DNA of 64,000 nt from Coptis chinensis (GCA_015680905.1 CM027385.1:82977501-83041500); one strand, 5' to 3'; numbered from the stretch's first letter, positions 10,601-20,795 are shown. Notes: generated from the letters alone by a model not told the origin. Program-made: numbers and translations.

Positions 10601-11650
10601 GACGAGCCATTCATCTTGATATGCACATCACCCTTTGCCGACAATGTCACAAGGTTGGTCATCACCGAAAGACCGTTCCAAAGGTCACCTTCGGTGTAGT
10701 TCTCAAGGAACTCGATGTGAGGTAGCATGGAAAGATCTTGGCCGAATCAAGTACCCAAGACTCCTTCTTGTGCTCCATCGAACATATCAAAGCGTCATCT
10801 ACCATCTCAACAACATTAGCTTCTTGATTCTTTTCTTGTTCTTATTAATGTTGTTGTTGTTTCTTGGTGCTTGGGCAATTGGGGCTATAGTGGCCTACCT
10901 ACCACAATTATAGCACACCACTTCACTTATGTCTCGAGGTTTGTGTTCAACGCTTTGCAATTGGGAGGCTTGAGATTTCGATCTCCCCTCCACTTCTTCT
11001 TACTACGACTCTGTTTGACTTTCTTCCCTACTTTCGATTGCTTTCGATGCCGACCACGAAGTTGATCCGAAGATGACGGACAATCCTGTCTCCCGATTCC
11101 TCGGTTAGTACCATACTAACAACGTGCTCAAACTTCAACTTGGTCATTCCCCAGCGAGCCACTAATAGCCGCCATAGTCGCACTCCAACTTGGAGGCAAT
11201 TGTCCAAGTATCGCCAAAGCTAGCACCTCATCACTAAATGTAATCTCAACCCGACTCCAATTGGTCCTTAGTTTGGTTGAATTCATTTAGGTGATCCTGA
11301 AGGAGGTCCCCTCCAACATTTTCATACTAAATAGCTTGGTGATCAAATAGACTTTGTTAAGGCCGCGGGGTTGTTCATACATCGTAGTAAGTGCCTCCAT
11401 GAGAGACTTAGCCGTCTTCTCCGGTCTTAATATTGAAGGCTACCGACTTCGAAAGACTCAATCGGATTGTGGCCAAGGCCTTTCTATCTTGCAAATCCCA
11501 TTTATCTTGTGGAATCTCCTCAGGCTTCTCACTTATCAATGTTTCCATCAAATCCTTCTGATAGAGAACATCCTCAATTTGCATCTTCCAATAGCCGAAG
11601 TTTGTTCCGTCAAACTTCTCTATCTTGTAGCTTTCCTTTTCGGTCGTCAT
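7640..11650 (-). pseudogene. copia gag-pol, multiply frameshifted
   Basis: Minus-strand blocks in order are as follows. Gag starts at 11650 (MTTEKESYKIEKFDGTNFGY, UBN2/DUF4219 type). A CCHC knuckle CYNCGR...GHYSPNC lies near 10915-10860, readable only after one frame change. GAG-pre-integrase shows WHRRLGHMSEKGMKIL, with the expected Cys of the E-x-CVFGK region changed to R. Integrase (10229-9808) has YFVTFIDDHTRKVWVYFLR and GTPRQNGVAERMNRT, but the first catalytic Asp region is scrambled (LELIHLRCPGPA). RT (9157-8480) shows YKARLVVKGFQQKAGIDF, then WRLDVKTAFLHGDLVEEIYM and the catalytic YVDDM near 8645-8656. RNase H starts at IGSLMYAMVCTRPDIAQA (about 8330) and runs, broken, to about 7640. 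About ten frame breaks are visible. Confidence 0.9.
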
Positions 11651-11735
11651 GACTCTACTGTATCAAAAACCTACGGTGGAGAACCTCTCAGAGGAATTTC
11701 CTCAAACACCCTGTAGCTCTGACACAGTCACCTAT

Positions 11736-11747
11736 GCTCCGATACCA
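11736..11747 (-). promoter_or_regulatory. primer binding site, tRNA-iMet type
   Basis: Minus strand reads TGGTATCGGAGC, one base from the usual copia PBS TGGTATCAGAGC complementary to initiator tRNA-Met. It starts 2 nt after the end of the 5' LTR, which fixes the element's orientation as minus. Confidence 0.85.
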
Positions 11748-11749
11748 CT

Positions 11750-12498
11750 TGTTGGGAGATTTCACTAGAAAGTCACACCTCAATCTAGTTACTTTCTTTC
11801 CCAAATGATTTCAACTTGGAGCTCACACCAAGGAAATCACCCACCCAAGACTTTGGTAGTTATCACAACAACCTCAACAAAGCAAAACCACTACAATATC
11901 ATCACAATTCATAGCAACAATAATAATGGAAGTAACAATGCAAAGAGACACAAAGATTTAGGTGGTTCGGTAAATGTTACCTACATCCACACACAAGAGC
12001 CGAGTTTCCTTTATAACAAAGATTGGAGAGTTTACAAGAGATCAAGAATCAATAAGAAGAGGCCTCACTCAAACCCTAGCTCAACAGAGCTCCCACAATA
12101 CCCTAGAAATGAATCTCTCAAAGTTATCCTTCAAAACCCTAATCTATTTCCTTTATATAGGTGTACATAGACAAAGGGGAAGTAAAATGGGCTTGGGCCG
12201 CAATTCTGGAGCTTGAGCTTGAAGGCCATAGGTGGCCTTGGCCCATTAAATCATGGCGAGTGCTCTTGTGAGGTGTAAAAGGCGCAGTCTTGTGGCTGAG
12301 GTGTAAATGCTTTCGATAAACCATGGCGGCCTTGAGTCGCTAGGTGTGGTGGCCAGCGCCAGCTTCTTCTTTAGGCATCGGGCCACATTTGCCGCATGGC
12401 CTTACATGGACGGCCTTGGTCGCCCTCTTCATCAGTACCAGGGTGAGTGTGGTATACGGACAACCGGAGCAAAGCTCGACGGTTCCAACAACCCAACA
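11750..12498 (-). repeat. copia 5' LTR (right copy on the plus strand)
   Basis: Starts TGTTGGGAG and ends ACCCAACA in plus orientation. The minus-strand TATA word lies at about 12152-12159. Over 11750-12177 it matches the left LTR almost base for base. Over about 12178-12467 (U3) it differs by many small indels and substitutions. Confidence 0.9.
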
Positions 12499-12503
12499 AT
12501 GTA
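12499..12503. repeat. target site duplication ATGTA, right
   Basis: Matches 6831-6835 exactly, immediately after the LTR end ACCCAACA. Confidence 0.85.
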
Positions 12504-12935
12504 TGGCCAGAGACCAGAGTATTCCCTAATTCCTTAATTAGGAAATGGGTAGCCCTCAAGACACCACGGAATTCTTATTTTAAAATTTTTGTTCTTTCTT
12601 ACAATATTAAGCCAAATTTTGCGTAAATGATGGAAGAGTAAAAAGAAGAAACTCAACGGAAGGCAAATATCCCAACATACATACGCTGAAAATAATATTC
12701 ATACAAATATTGGACGGGGCGATTACGTGAAGTCATAGTAAGTTAATACAATATATGACCACCACCACCACCTGCAGCTAAATTGCTGATAAAAACTTCC
12801 TATATATATGACATATATAAATAAACCATCATAACCTGAATTGGCACCCACCATTTTGTCATATGCCTTATTTCTTCCATGAAGCAGACTTATATATTGC
12901 CATCATATCTAATATTATAACTATGCTTTAAAGGT
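12504..12935. other. spacer and probable 3' UTR of the expansin gene
   Basis: The first ~45 bp complete the interrupted tandem duplication. The rest is AT-rich and lies 3' of the expansin stop on the minus strand. No other feature seen. Confidence 0.5.
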
Positions 12936-15086
12936 TTATAAAAAGTTGACCAGTGATCTATACGTGCCACCAGGCTTCCACCCTTGCGGAATAACATTTG
13001 TTGCAACTAGTGTCTGCCCAGAATACTGTGATTTCAAACGGATTGAAAATGGAGCGTGTAATTCTGATCCAGCATCAAGTTTCCAAACAACACCCCATGA
13101 TTGTTGCATTTCCCGCCATGCCATGGACTCATTTGACTCCTCACGTAGAGCAACACCAGCCAAATCTCCGTCTCCTTCCTCAAATTCGACGACCACAGCA
13201 AAGTAATTTGAGTTGGAGCCGGCGTCAACACGGAAAGTGATGGTCGTTCCGGAATAGTCACATGCAACACTGAACACAAACAAAGATTCATCAAAGATGT
13301 GTGTTATCGCTCGTATTAAAGTTTTTGCATCATAATAAAAATTTATGACGCAAAAAACTTCTCTTGTCAACTAATTAATTAAATGTTGCTCTAAATCATT
13401 TAAGCAACTTAATTGTACCGTGCATAGCTAATATCCAAGACTCCAGCACCACGTAGTTGCTCTTCTTGGCCAGGCCTAGCCATGGCACCAAATGCAGTTC
13501 CACTCAAATCGAAATGGGCCGAGTCCGATGCACATGGCCCCCCAGGGCAAGAATCTGTAATCACCACCCTTACTGGACTTCCTGAACAAGATGGATGATT
13601 GGTACATTTGACCTATAAAAATGAAGAAACTTATGGTCATGTCCTTTTATTTCTAAACTAGCTTAGAAAACTGAAGTGTACAAGTGCCAATATTCCCTAT
13701 AGCTATAGGTTTGAGAGTTACACGATAACAGGCTCCGCACTCCTTTCCGGACTGATAAAGAGATGGGCCTGCTGCTGTGATCAAAGAAGAAAATGGAGAT
13801 TGCGACACCGCTTGTCCATATCCACATGCTCCACCTGCAAGCATGTAGACGGGTCACCCAGGCCAGTTAACCTTCTTTTGGCAGCAAATGGAAATACAAA
13901 TCCCAAAATATTTTTTTTGATGATATATAAATCCCAAATATAAACGTCGGTATTATGTGGTAAACACTTTTGACAAATCATACTTTTAGAATTAATTTTA
14001 ACTTTATGCAAAATATATATTTGCCTGTTTGAACTTAATTTTGAATATCAGAATTGTTTTTCATATTTGAGTTTGGGTCCAAGCCAAACACTTGAAATAG
14101 AGCTTCCATAAACCATTGGGGATGCTCTTATACCCATGTATGAACAAAAATCGAACTACAAATTTTTTTTAAAAAAAAAATGTAGATTAAATTAGAAAAG
14201 GAAATGCGCGACAATTGATTGCCATAACGATTTTCAGTAACTAGACATAATCACCAGAACTGACCCAAAAGAACAACTAACAACACCCTTTACTAGCTTG
14301 GGCGCTAATTGCACCATCTAATTGGGCTGATTTTAGTCAAATGATGGGATGTCTAATTTGCTGATTGACCAGATCAGTACGTCAATAACAACAATAGGAG
14401 AGTGAATCAACTATGTGGCCCGCGTGACTCTCCTCCCCACCTCAATGCATCTAGAAAACCGATTTTAATTTAGCAAGCAAGTGTACTTACTTGCAAGTAT
14501 ACAAATCACATGAGGAGTGTTTCTACCCGACTTCCCACTGTAGGAATCTCACAGTCAATCCCATGGAAGAGTACTTCAATTCGTCAATTTATATATACTA
14601 TTAGATTTTCGTTGAGACTCAACTTTTATTAAGTGCATTCGAACTGTGAAGTGGTAATTAAGGGATAATATGGTAGTTGGAGAGGCAATAGATTTTGTAC
14701 TGCTGGGTACATACATGCATGTATGGTAGTTGATCATGTGTGCAAATTTCATATTTACATACTAAAAATTCGCACACATGACCACCTTAAATGTGGTACA
14801 AAAGTGCTTGACAGACGTACAATTCACATTCCTAAAGGGCGAAATTTCACACTCCTAAACTAAACAATATATTCAAGTTAGCAGGCCAGCATGGCATTAC
14901 CGTCACTGCCTGCCCCATCTCGACTACCATACCAAGTTGCTCGAGCAGGAGACCAATTGGCTGCCATGGTGGACAAGGTGCCTTTTTGGCATGGAAGCAG
15001 AAACAAAGTTCAGGAAATAAAAACAAAGCTAATAGACAATATACCAAGAAAGGAGCCAAAGACAACAAGGATAGAGTAGTAGCCAT
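12936..15086 (-). CDS. beta-expansin gene with one N-terminal frameshift
   Basis: Minus-strand exons are 15086-14901, 13834-13722, 13612-13419 and 13269-12936, all GT-AG. The product has a hydrophobic signal peptide ([20 protein letters not shown]...CFCFHAKK), then [31 protein letters not shown] and the Cys-rich [18 protein letters not shown]. The HFD motif of the GH45-like fold follows ([19 protein letters not shown]), then the C-terminal carbohydrate-binding domain ([42 protein letters not shown]). Expansins loosen cell walls non-enzymatically. The signal-peptide frame and the mature frame are off by one base. Five T's at 14983-14987 (A-run on the coding strand) would need to be six to join HAKK to [10 protein letters not shown]. 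All splice sites and key residues are otherwise intact, so this is either a sequence error or a very young null allele. Confidence 0.85.
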
Positions 15087-15178
15087 ATGGCTGTGATATC
15101 AACTACCAAATAGCCAAGAAGTTGTATACTGCTTGTATGTTTATTAGTGGTATCTTCTCTCAACTTCCAAACTTCTAG

Positions 15179-15186
15179 TATTTATA
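15179..15186 (-). promoter_or_regulatory. TATA box of the expansin gene
   Basis: Minus strand reads TATAAATA about 95 bp upstream of the ATG at 15086, a good position for a plant core promoter. Confidence 0.5.
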
Positions 15187-15239
15187 GAGCAAAAGCATGT
15201 GTAGTCATAATCAATCTATGTCAACAGATATATATATAT

Positions 15240-16740
15240 ATATTCTCTAATGTTATTGTATAGCTTGGCTTCTAAACTGAAGCTCAATTGCAATATGGCT
15301 CAGGCTCAGCTTCGTATATACTTTTCTTTTTTGATTAGCTAGTTGAAATAAACTGGTATGAACTATTATCTAGTTCTATCTATTAGAGAATAAGTTCTCC
15401 CACCCAAAGATAAGTGACTCAAAACGGAATGAGTGCCGAACGGAATATATTGTTTCCGCTGAATAAACCGTGACGACCAGTACCACAACAAAGCTTTAAT
15501 TTCAATGACTATTTGTCGACTCTGGTGCCGCGTTGCCTAAAGTATAGCGAGTATATATGGATGCATAAATTATATGTGTCGGCTCATCTAGTATACATAA
15601 ATTATAAATTGCACAAGAATCTAGGGATCAAATTTAAAAATTAAATGGATCAAACTATATACTCGTTCCAAGAACAAAACCAGGGTAGAGAAATCAATTT
15701 GTTTACAGTTTACTACAGTACATACGTAGTAAATCATGGATTTAGAGATACAATCATGGATTTTACAGTCCAAATAAATGTTTGAACATATATAATTATG
15801 GTCCTGTTACAGATAGACTTACAATGTTACTGCTTGGCATGCACGCATATTCCCCTATACTATATGTAATGACCAAAATTCGTGTTCATTTGTATTGATC
15901 AAATAGCGAACTTATTAGAAGCCAAGCTGAGACATAACCCGGACATCATCCGCAATATTAGCATGCTTGGGGGAAAAATTCATCCTTTGGACTACTGTTT
16001 GAAAATTTGAAATTTTATGCGAAAGGTACTTTGTCGGTAACCAATCACGCCACACCCAGATTTTCTTGATTGGATTTATGTTTTGTCCCTACTTTATCAA
16101 GTTAAAAAAATCATTTCATAGATCTTGCCGTTAATGGCGGTTATAAGTCGTTAGAGTCCATGAGATTTCGCATTTCTAGTAGGTTGCTTGAGGGGCTCAT
16201 TTTTTTGTGCAATCTTTGTAATGCTTAATTTGCTATATTCAACAAACACAAAAAACACAAAAAGTTAAGCAAATATGAGTCTTGTTTTCAATTATATATT
16301 TCCCCTTCTGCCTTCTTTTTCAACCATCACCTCAAAACCCACCAATCTAGCACCACCCATTTCGTTCCTACAACTCTCTCCAATTATCCAATCCAATTAA
16401 TTGAAACAAGTACGAATTTTCCATTCACTATCAAGTATTGTCCATCAACTAGCGTCAATCTTAAGAACATAGAAAACAAATTTGGGCTTTTACAAATTTG
16501 AGTTTCTGAACACAACTCATTGATCTTAAAAAAATTTAATACATAAAGTGAGTATAGGTTTGGAAATTGGGGTTACTTCTTTTTCTAGTTTTGTTAAACC
16601 TTTGGAAGAGGAAATGGGTGGTGGTGGTGGATTGGTTGGTTTTGAGGTGGAGGAAAAAGAGGGCAAAATAGGAAGAAAAGAAATTGAGAAGAGTATACAG
16701 TTTTGCTTGACATTTTGTCTTGTTTGAATGTACATGTAGC
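15240..16740. other. upstream region of the expansin gene, no gene seen
   Basis: AT-rich intergenic DNA, including a (TA)n run at about 15230-15241. The open stretch on the minus strand near 16526-16798 is low-complexity and runs into the MITE at 16741, so I do not treat it as a gene. Confidence 0.4.
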
Positions 16741-16928
16741 CATAGTTCGTGATTCCGAACGAAACTCCGGAATTCCGCTCGGAATTTCGGTTTTTCAAAA
16801 AATCGAAATTTTAAACATAGTGTCGAAATAATCGAAATTCAATGAATTCAAATTCGAATTTTATAGGGTCGAAATTTCTTTGGATTTCGGTTTTGGATTT
16901 TTCGAGAATTCCGAAATCCCGAACTCTG
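16741..16928. mobile_element. hAT-type MITE, 188 bp
   Basis: Flanked by a perfect 8-bp duplication CATGTAGC (16733-16740 and 16929-16936). Ends are CATAGTTCGTGATTCC and, inverted, CAGAGTTCGGGATTTCGG, so the terminal repeats are imperfect. The interior is rich in ttcgaaat and cggaatt words. No coding. 8-bp duplications are typical of hAT elements. Confidence 0.75.
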
Positions 16929-17013
16929 CATGTAGCATATTATGATTAGGCAGTAAACTAAGGATTACAAAGATTGCAACAAAAATGAGCCCGTTTCTTG
17001 AGGATCATGTACT

Positions 17014-17211
17014 CATAGTTCGGGATTTCGGAATTTTCGAATTTCGATAAATTTAAAAACCGAAATCCATTAAATTTCAACCCTATTATATTCGGAATTT
17101 CAAATTCTTTCGGAATTTCAGATATTTTGACTCTATGTTCGGAATTCCATTTTTTTGGAAAACCGAAATTCCGGATGGAATTTTGGAGTTTCGTTCGGAA
17201 TCACGAACTAT
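17014..17211. mobile_element. second hAT-type MITE, same family, opposite orientation
   Basis: Flanked by CATGTACT (17006-17013 and 17212-17219). Its left end, CATAGTTCGGGATTTCGG, matches the inverted right end of the element at 16741-16928, and its right end ggaatcacgaactat matches that element's inverted left end. Two independent insertions, each with its own target duplication, thus form a large imperfect hairpin. Confidence 0.75.
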
Positions 17212-17222
17212 CATGTACTATA

Positions 17223-17256
17223 CTAGAAATTGCCCGTGACTTCGTCGAAGTCACCC
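17223..17256 (-). terminator. Helitron 3' hairpin and CTAG end
   Basis: GTGACTTCG-T-CGAAGTCAC palindrome followed by GGGCAATTT and CTAG on the minus strand. In rolling-circle elements this hairpin is the replication-termination signal. Confidence 0.8.
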
Positions 17257-17520
17257 ATTTAATTTAGTAATCTAATTTGGTATTTCATTTTAGATGTTAA
17301 CTTACACATACATTGGTAATTTAATTTGATGTATGATTCATATTTTTTGGATTTGGCTTTGGCTTCTTTCAGTTTGCCTTGTCCAAATGATCGTGTTCAA
17401 TTTGAACAAAACATATCATAATTGTCAATAATATATGTTTATTTCAATTATCTATTTCTCTAATAAAATTCAAATTTGTAGGGCTACCAACTATAGAAAG
17501 TCGACAATATTTAAAAATGA

Positions 17521-18402
17521 GGTCAAATCTTCTTCCGCCCGGGTGTAATGGCTTGCCCCATACACCTTAAGTAAATTTATGGGCTGCTGGTCTGGATATT
17601 AATAACGGACCAAAACAAATGGGGTTAATAAAAAAACTTATAGCTGAAATGGAAGTTATCATAAGGTGTCCAGCTAAGTCGTCCCTATGTCTCTCCAACT
17701 CCTTCCCTTCCTTTCAATCTTTCCCCAGTTTCTATATTATCTTCATCATGAATTAACAGTTTTTGCATGTCATCATACTAATAAGCTATTAATTATTATA
17801 TACTGACATACAAACTTCGGTAAACACAATAAAACTTTGGCGTACAAGAGAACTCGCGTGAAGGATTATTTCCTGTGTTCTCTATTCGAAAGGATTATTT
17901 TCATAACTGAATTTAATCTTTTTTACAATACTAGTGGTCGACATGACCAAAAATTTCAAAAACTAAAATACTATTCAAGTTTCATAAGGTTTTGTAGCTG
18001 ATTATCATTCCATATCTTAAGCCAAAACCAACATGGCTACTCTCATCAAGTGGATACTATTGATTCAATATATGTGTATGTTAATCTCCTACCCTCGCAT
18101 AATGAATTAACAACTAGTCATGGCAGTCTCATGTGCATGATAAAAAGAAACAAACAAACAATAGAACAAGAATAATGGAAACTAGAGAAGGGATGGGACG
18201 ATGACTCTGTCTCTCATGGCAACTTCCTTTTTAGCTTTAAACTTTCTTGTTGTTTAGGGATTTGTAGTGATTTACTTTTTTGAGATTTATTTAACACTGT
18301 TAGTTGTATTTAATTTAGCTATTATATAAGTGGACAGGTGTTACAAAAAATTTGTAAGGTGTAAACCGTTAGTTTTTTCACCCGGCCGGAGAAGATTTGG
18401 CC
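17521..18402. mobile_element. TIR element nested in the Helitron (possible MULE MITE)
   Basis: Left end GGTCAAATCTTCTTCCGCCC matches the inverted right end GGCCAAATCTTCTCCGGCCG (18375-18402), and the match continues weakly through a CACCTTA word. About 880 bp, with no coding seen. Flanks are both runs of tattaaaaa-like sequence, so the target duplication cannot be read with confidence. Confidence 0.5.
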
Positions 18403-18810
18403 TATTAAAAAATATCAACAAATATAATATTTCCTAATTAGGAGAGTTTATCTGTTTATGTTAATTTTTCGGGATAGAAAAAGAGATTTTATTTCCTTAA
18501 TAGTTGCAACTTAATTAGCATAATTATAGGGCCATTAATTATTAATTATAAATTTGTATCCTATTTAAACTCTAATTGTTTTATTCCATTTGGAATCCCT
18601 TGGATGTTGAAGTCCTAAATTATTTGTATACATAGCTCGAGGCATTAAAATATATCTAAGCCATAAATTAACTTTGGGAGTTTCAATAAAGACTACTACT
18701 TAACACTTAAATTCCTCGAGATCAGTCTTCTTTATTATGTTAGATTGATGAGGTCACCTTAGATATGTACTCAAAACTTCAAAAGTCAGACAATTAAAAA
18801 ATATCACACA

Positions 18811-19034
18811 ACAATAGTTTTTAGTTCAATTGGTTGTGTACCCCCTTCTTTCATGGTAGAGGAGGAGCGAAAGCTGGCATTGGCAGAGCCTTCGGGCCAG
18901 GTTTCCTTCGGGGTTGATGAGCCATTTGGACAATATAAGTCTTTGGGCAAGGGTCCTTCAATATAACCAGTGTGGGTTTGCCTTAACCCTCTAAATATTT
19001 CAAAAAATAAAAAAAAAAAAAAAAATATATATAT
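18811..19034 (+). mobile_element. tRNA-derived SINE with A-rich tail
   Basis: Flanked by a perfect 10-bp duplication ATATCACACA (18801-18810 and 19035-19044). The head contains TAGTTCAATTGGTTGTG, which resembles the tRNA A box; a good B box is not evident. The 3' end is an A-run passing into (TA)n. The body words ttcatggtagaggagga and gagccttcgggcc are typical of plant SINE bodies. No protein coding. Confidence 0.7.
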
Positions 19035-19044
19035 ATATCACACA

Positions 19045-19746
19045 TTATTTAAAATTCAACTACTAGGCATAGATTTAAGCAGAAAATTCTTAACCTTAAC
19101 GAGCAACACTTAAGTATGAAGAACTAATCATATGAGAATTTTGGAGATTATACAAACACGTATATACCAAATTAAGAATGATCGGTATACAACACATCAT
19201 ATGAGAAATTTGCGCGGATCATATTCTATAAAAATCGTCCTACAATAAATCAAATGGTGGAAATTTGCTGATAGAGTTTTTTGTTCACGCGCACAATGAT
19301 TTCTAACAAAATCAACAATAGTTAATATATGATCTAGAGTTTTGGAGTTATTCATCTAATGCACCGTACCAAATACAAAGAGCCGAAAGAGGTTCTTCCG
19401 AAATCTGATTTGAGAGTGAAAGCATAACAAACCAAATCTTTCTTTTTCCATTTTATCAATACTCACATTTAAATAATGGTTTTTTATGAAGACATAAGCC
19501 AAAGTGTGACATGATCAAATTAACTATGTAGTAAACAATTGCATGGACAAAGTTCTATATATATTCATTAATTCTTCGTTTAACATTCTTTATTTTGATT
19601 AACTCGTAATAAGATACGTAAAATTGTTAGCTTCCAAATTCCAATCATCCTCAATGAAAGGTATGAACAGTGGTTTAACTTTTAAACCAACAAATGGGAC
19701 GCCAGGATTCATCAGTGTGACGTAATCAGGGGGTTATTTTACAGTG
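19045..19746. other. Helitron interior without recognised content
   Basis: AT-rich sequence between the SINE and the captured host segment. No gene, repeat or RNA recognised. Confidence 0.4.
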
Positions 19747-19877
19747 GTGCATTTTTTTTATTCTCTTGGTTGCTCAACAGATTCTGGCCTGTTCCTGTTT
19801 CCTACCGATGTAATACTGAAACTGTCACACAGAAATGTGAAGAACTTCTATACGAGATGTAGACAATGATACTTTAC

Positions 19878-20394
19878 CTAAGAAGAATCATAACAAAGCT
19901 TCTGCCGTTGTTTCGTTCATTTTCGTATCCTTCGATTTCTTACTATCAATAAGCCATTTTGAGATTCCTTCAACAAACTCCTTCTCATGAATCTGACCAT
20001 CACCAGAAGCATCAATTTCATTCAGTACCAGTTCCACAAAATCTTCCTCCATTACAAATACAAACTGAACCCCAAGTATCAGTCTTTAAAGTTCATCAGA
20101 TGTTATATGCGCAACGCCGTTCTGGTCCATTGTTTGAAATAGCCTATATATTATGTAAGGGAGATTGATCAGGTTAGGTACCAATACAACATCTAGAACT
20201 TCACAACTTCTGTCAATCACAAAGCTAGCTAGACAAGAAACATACTTTTTTATATTCGGTACATCTGGTTCTCCATCATTACTAAAGGGTGTGTCTATTG
20301 TTAAGGTAAAATGAGCGACATTTGTTTTAGAATTAATCAATGAGGGCAAACTAGCAATACCTCTCACGTCTGTTTTCTTTAATTTAAGGGGCAT
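19878..20394 (-). pseudogene. EF-hand fragment of an NCL-type exchanger, copy 2
   Basis: Same content as 5368-5874 in opposite orientation: [27 protein letters not shown], an intron (here also readable as open frame), LFQTMDQNGVAHITSDEL and a TAA stop, then the canonical loop DASGDGQIHEKE and GISKWLIDSKKS. It shares the premature stop after DEL with copy 1, so the stop predates the duplication and neither copy is a functional parent. Retaining the intron shows DNA-level copying. Confidence 0.75.
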
Positions 20395-20406
20395 TGTTTT
20401 AACCTA

Positions 20407-20628
20407 ATGGCTAATGCAATTCCGATCCTCTTTGGTTGTAATTCTTTGGGATTAGCTGCTTCAGTGGGATCTATAATCCTGGTTGGAGGAGAAATTACCA
20501 AACGTATAGCATTCCCTCAGGCTTGGCGCCACTTATTTCAATTCATGCACGCACATAAGTTATACTATACAATGAGCATTACACATTTCTATGTGCGTGG
20601 TCTTGCAGTGCCATTCTTTGGATCTTAA
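20407..20628 (+). CDS. 73-codon ORF of unknown function, copy 2
   Basis: Reads [37 protein letters not shown] and [11 protein letters not shown], with the same start, stop and length as the ORF at 5134-5355. Three amino-acid differences between the copies. The family is not recognised and expression is unknown. The N-terminal hydrophobic segment could span a membrane. Confidence 0.35.
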   Translation: MANAIPILFGCNSLGLAASVGSIILVGGEITKRIAFPQAWRHLFQFMHAHKLYYTMSITHFYVRGLAVPFFGS

Positions 20629-20795
20629 TTGATCACGATGCCTAAATACAATACTTCATAACAGATTAACAGGTGTTGATTATCTTATGCTCTCCCCTAG
20701 AGGCCTTGACAATGAAAATCTATCTGCCATTTTATAGATATCAACAGACTACATAGAAGTATTTGATAGATGCTTACAACAATTCATTCAGACTT

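Larger units (their letters stand above)
6836..12498 (-). mobile_element. Ty1/copia LTR retrotransposon, full length, coding-dead
   Basis: The 5663-bp element is flanked by a perfect 5-bp duplication (ATGTA). Its LTRs run TGTTGG...CCAACA (757 and 749 bp), and the PBS and coding are on the minus strand. In element order it carries gag, a CCHC zinc knuckle, GAG-pre-integrase, integrase, reverse transcriptase and RNase H; this INT-before-RT order defines copia. Every domain is interrupted by frameshifts or stops, so it cannot make a working polyprotein. R-U5 is nearly identical between the LTRs (one substitution and one 1-base indel in about 430 bp), which points to a recent insertion. The U3 parts are far more diverged; see findings. 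It landed in a short tandem duplication. Confidence 0.93.
19747..20795. repeat. inverted segmental duplication, copy 2, inside the Helitron
   Basis: Reverse complement of 4976-6005, beginning at gtgcattttttttattctc and ending at caattcattcagactt. It contains the NCL fragment (minus) and the 73-codon ORF (plus). Its position between the helicase stop codon and the Helitron 3' end is the usual place for captured sequence. Confidence 0.85.

Noticed and set aside
15900-15960. Possible tRNA or other structured RNA gene in intergenic DNA
   Set aside because: I scanned the intergenic stretches for A/B-box pairs and cloverleaf arms and saw none convincing apart from the SINE head at 18811.
16526-16798. 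Minus-strand open frame with a proline run
   Set aside because: Low complexity and partly inside a MITE.
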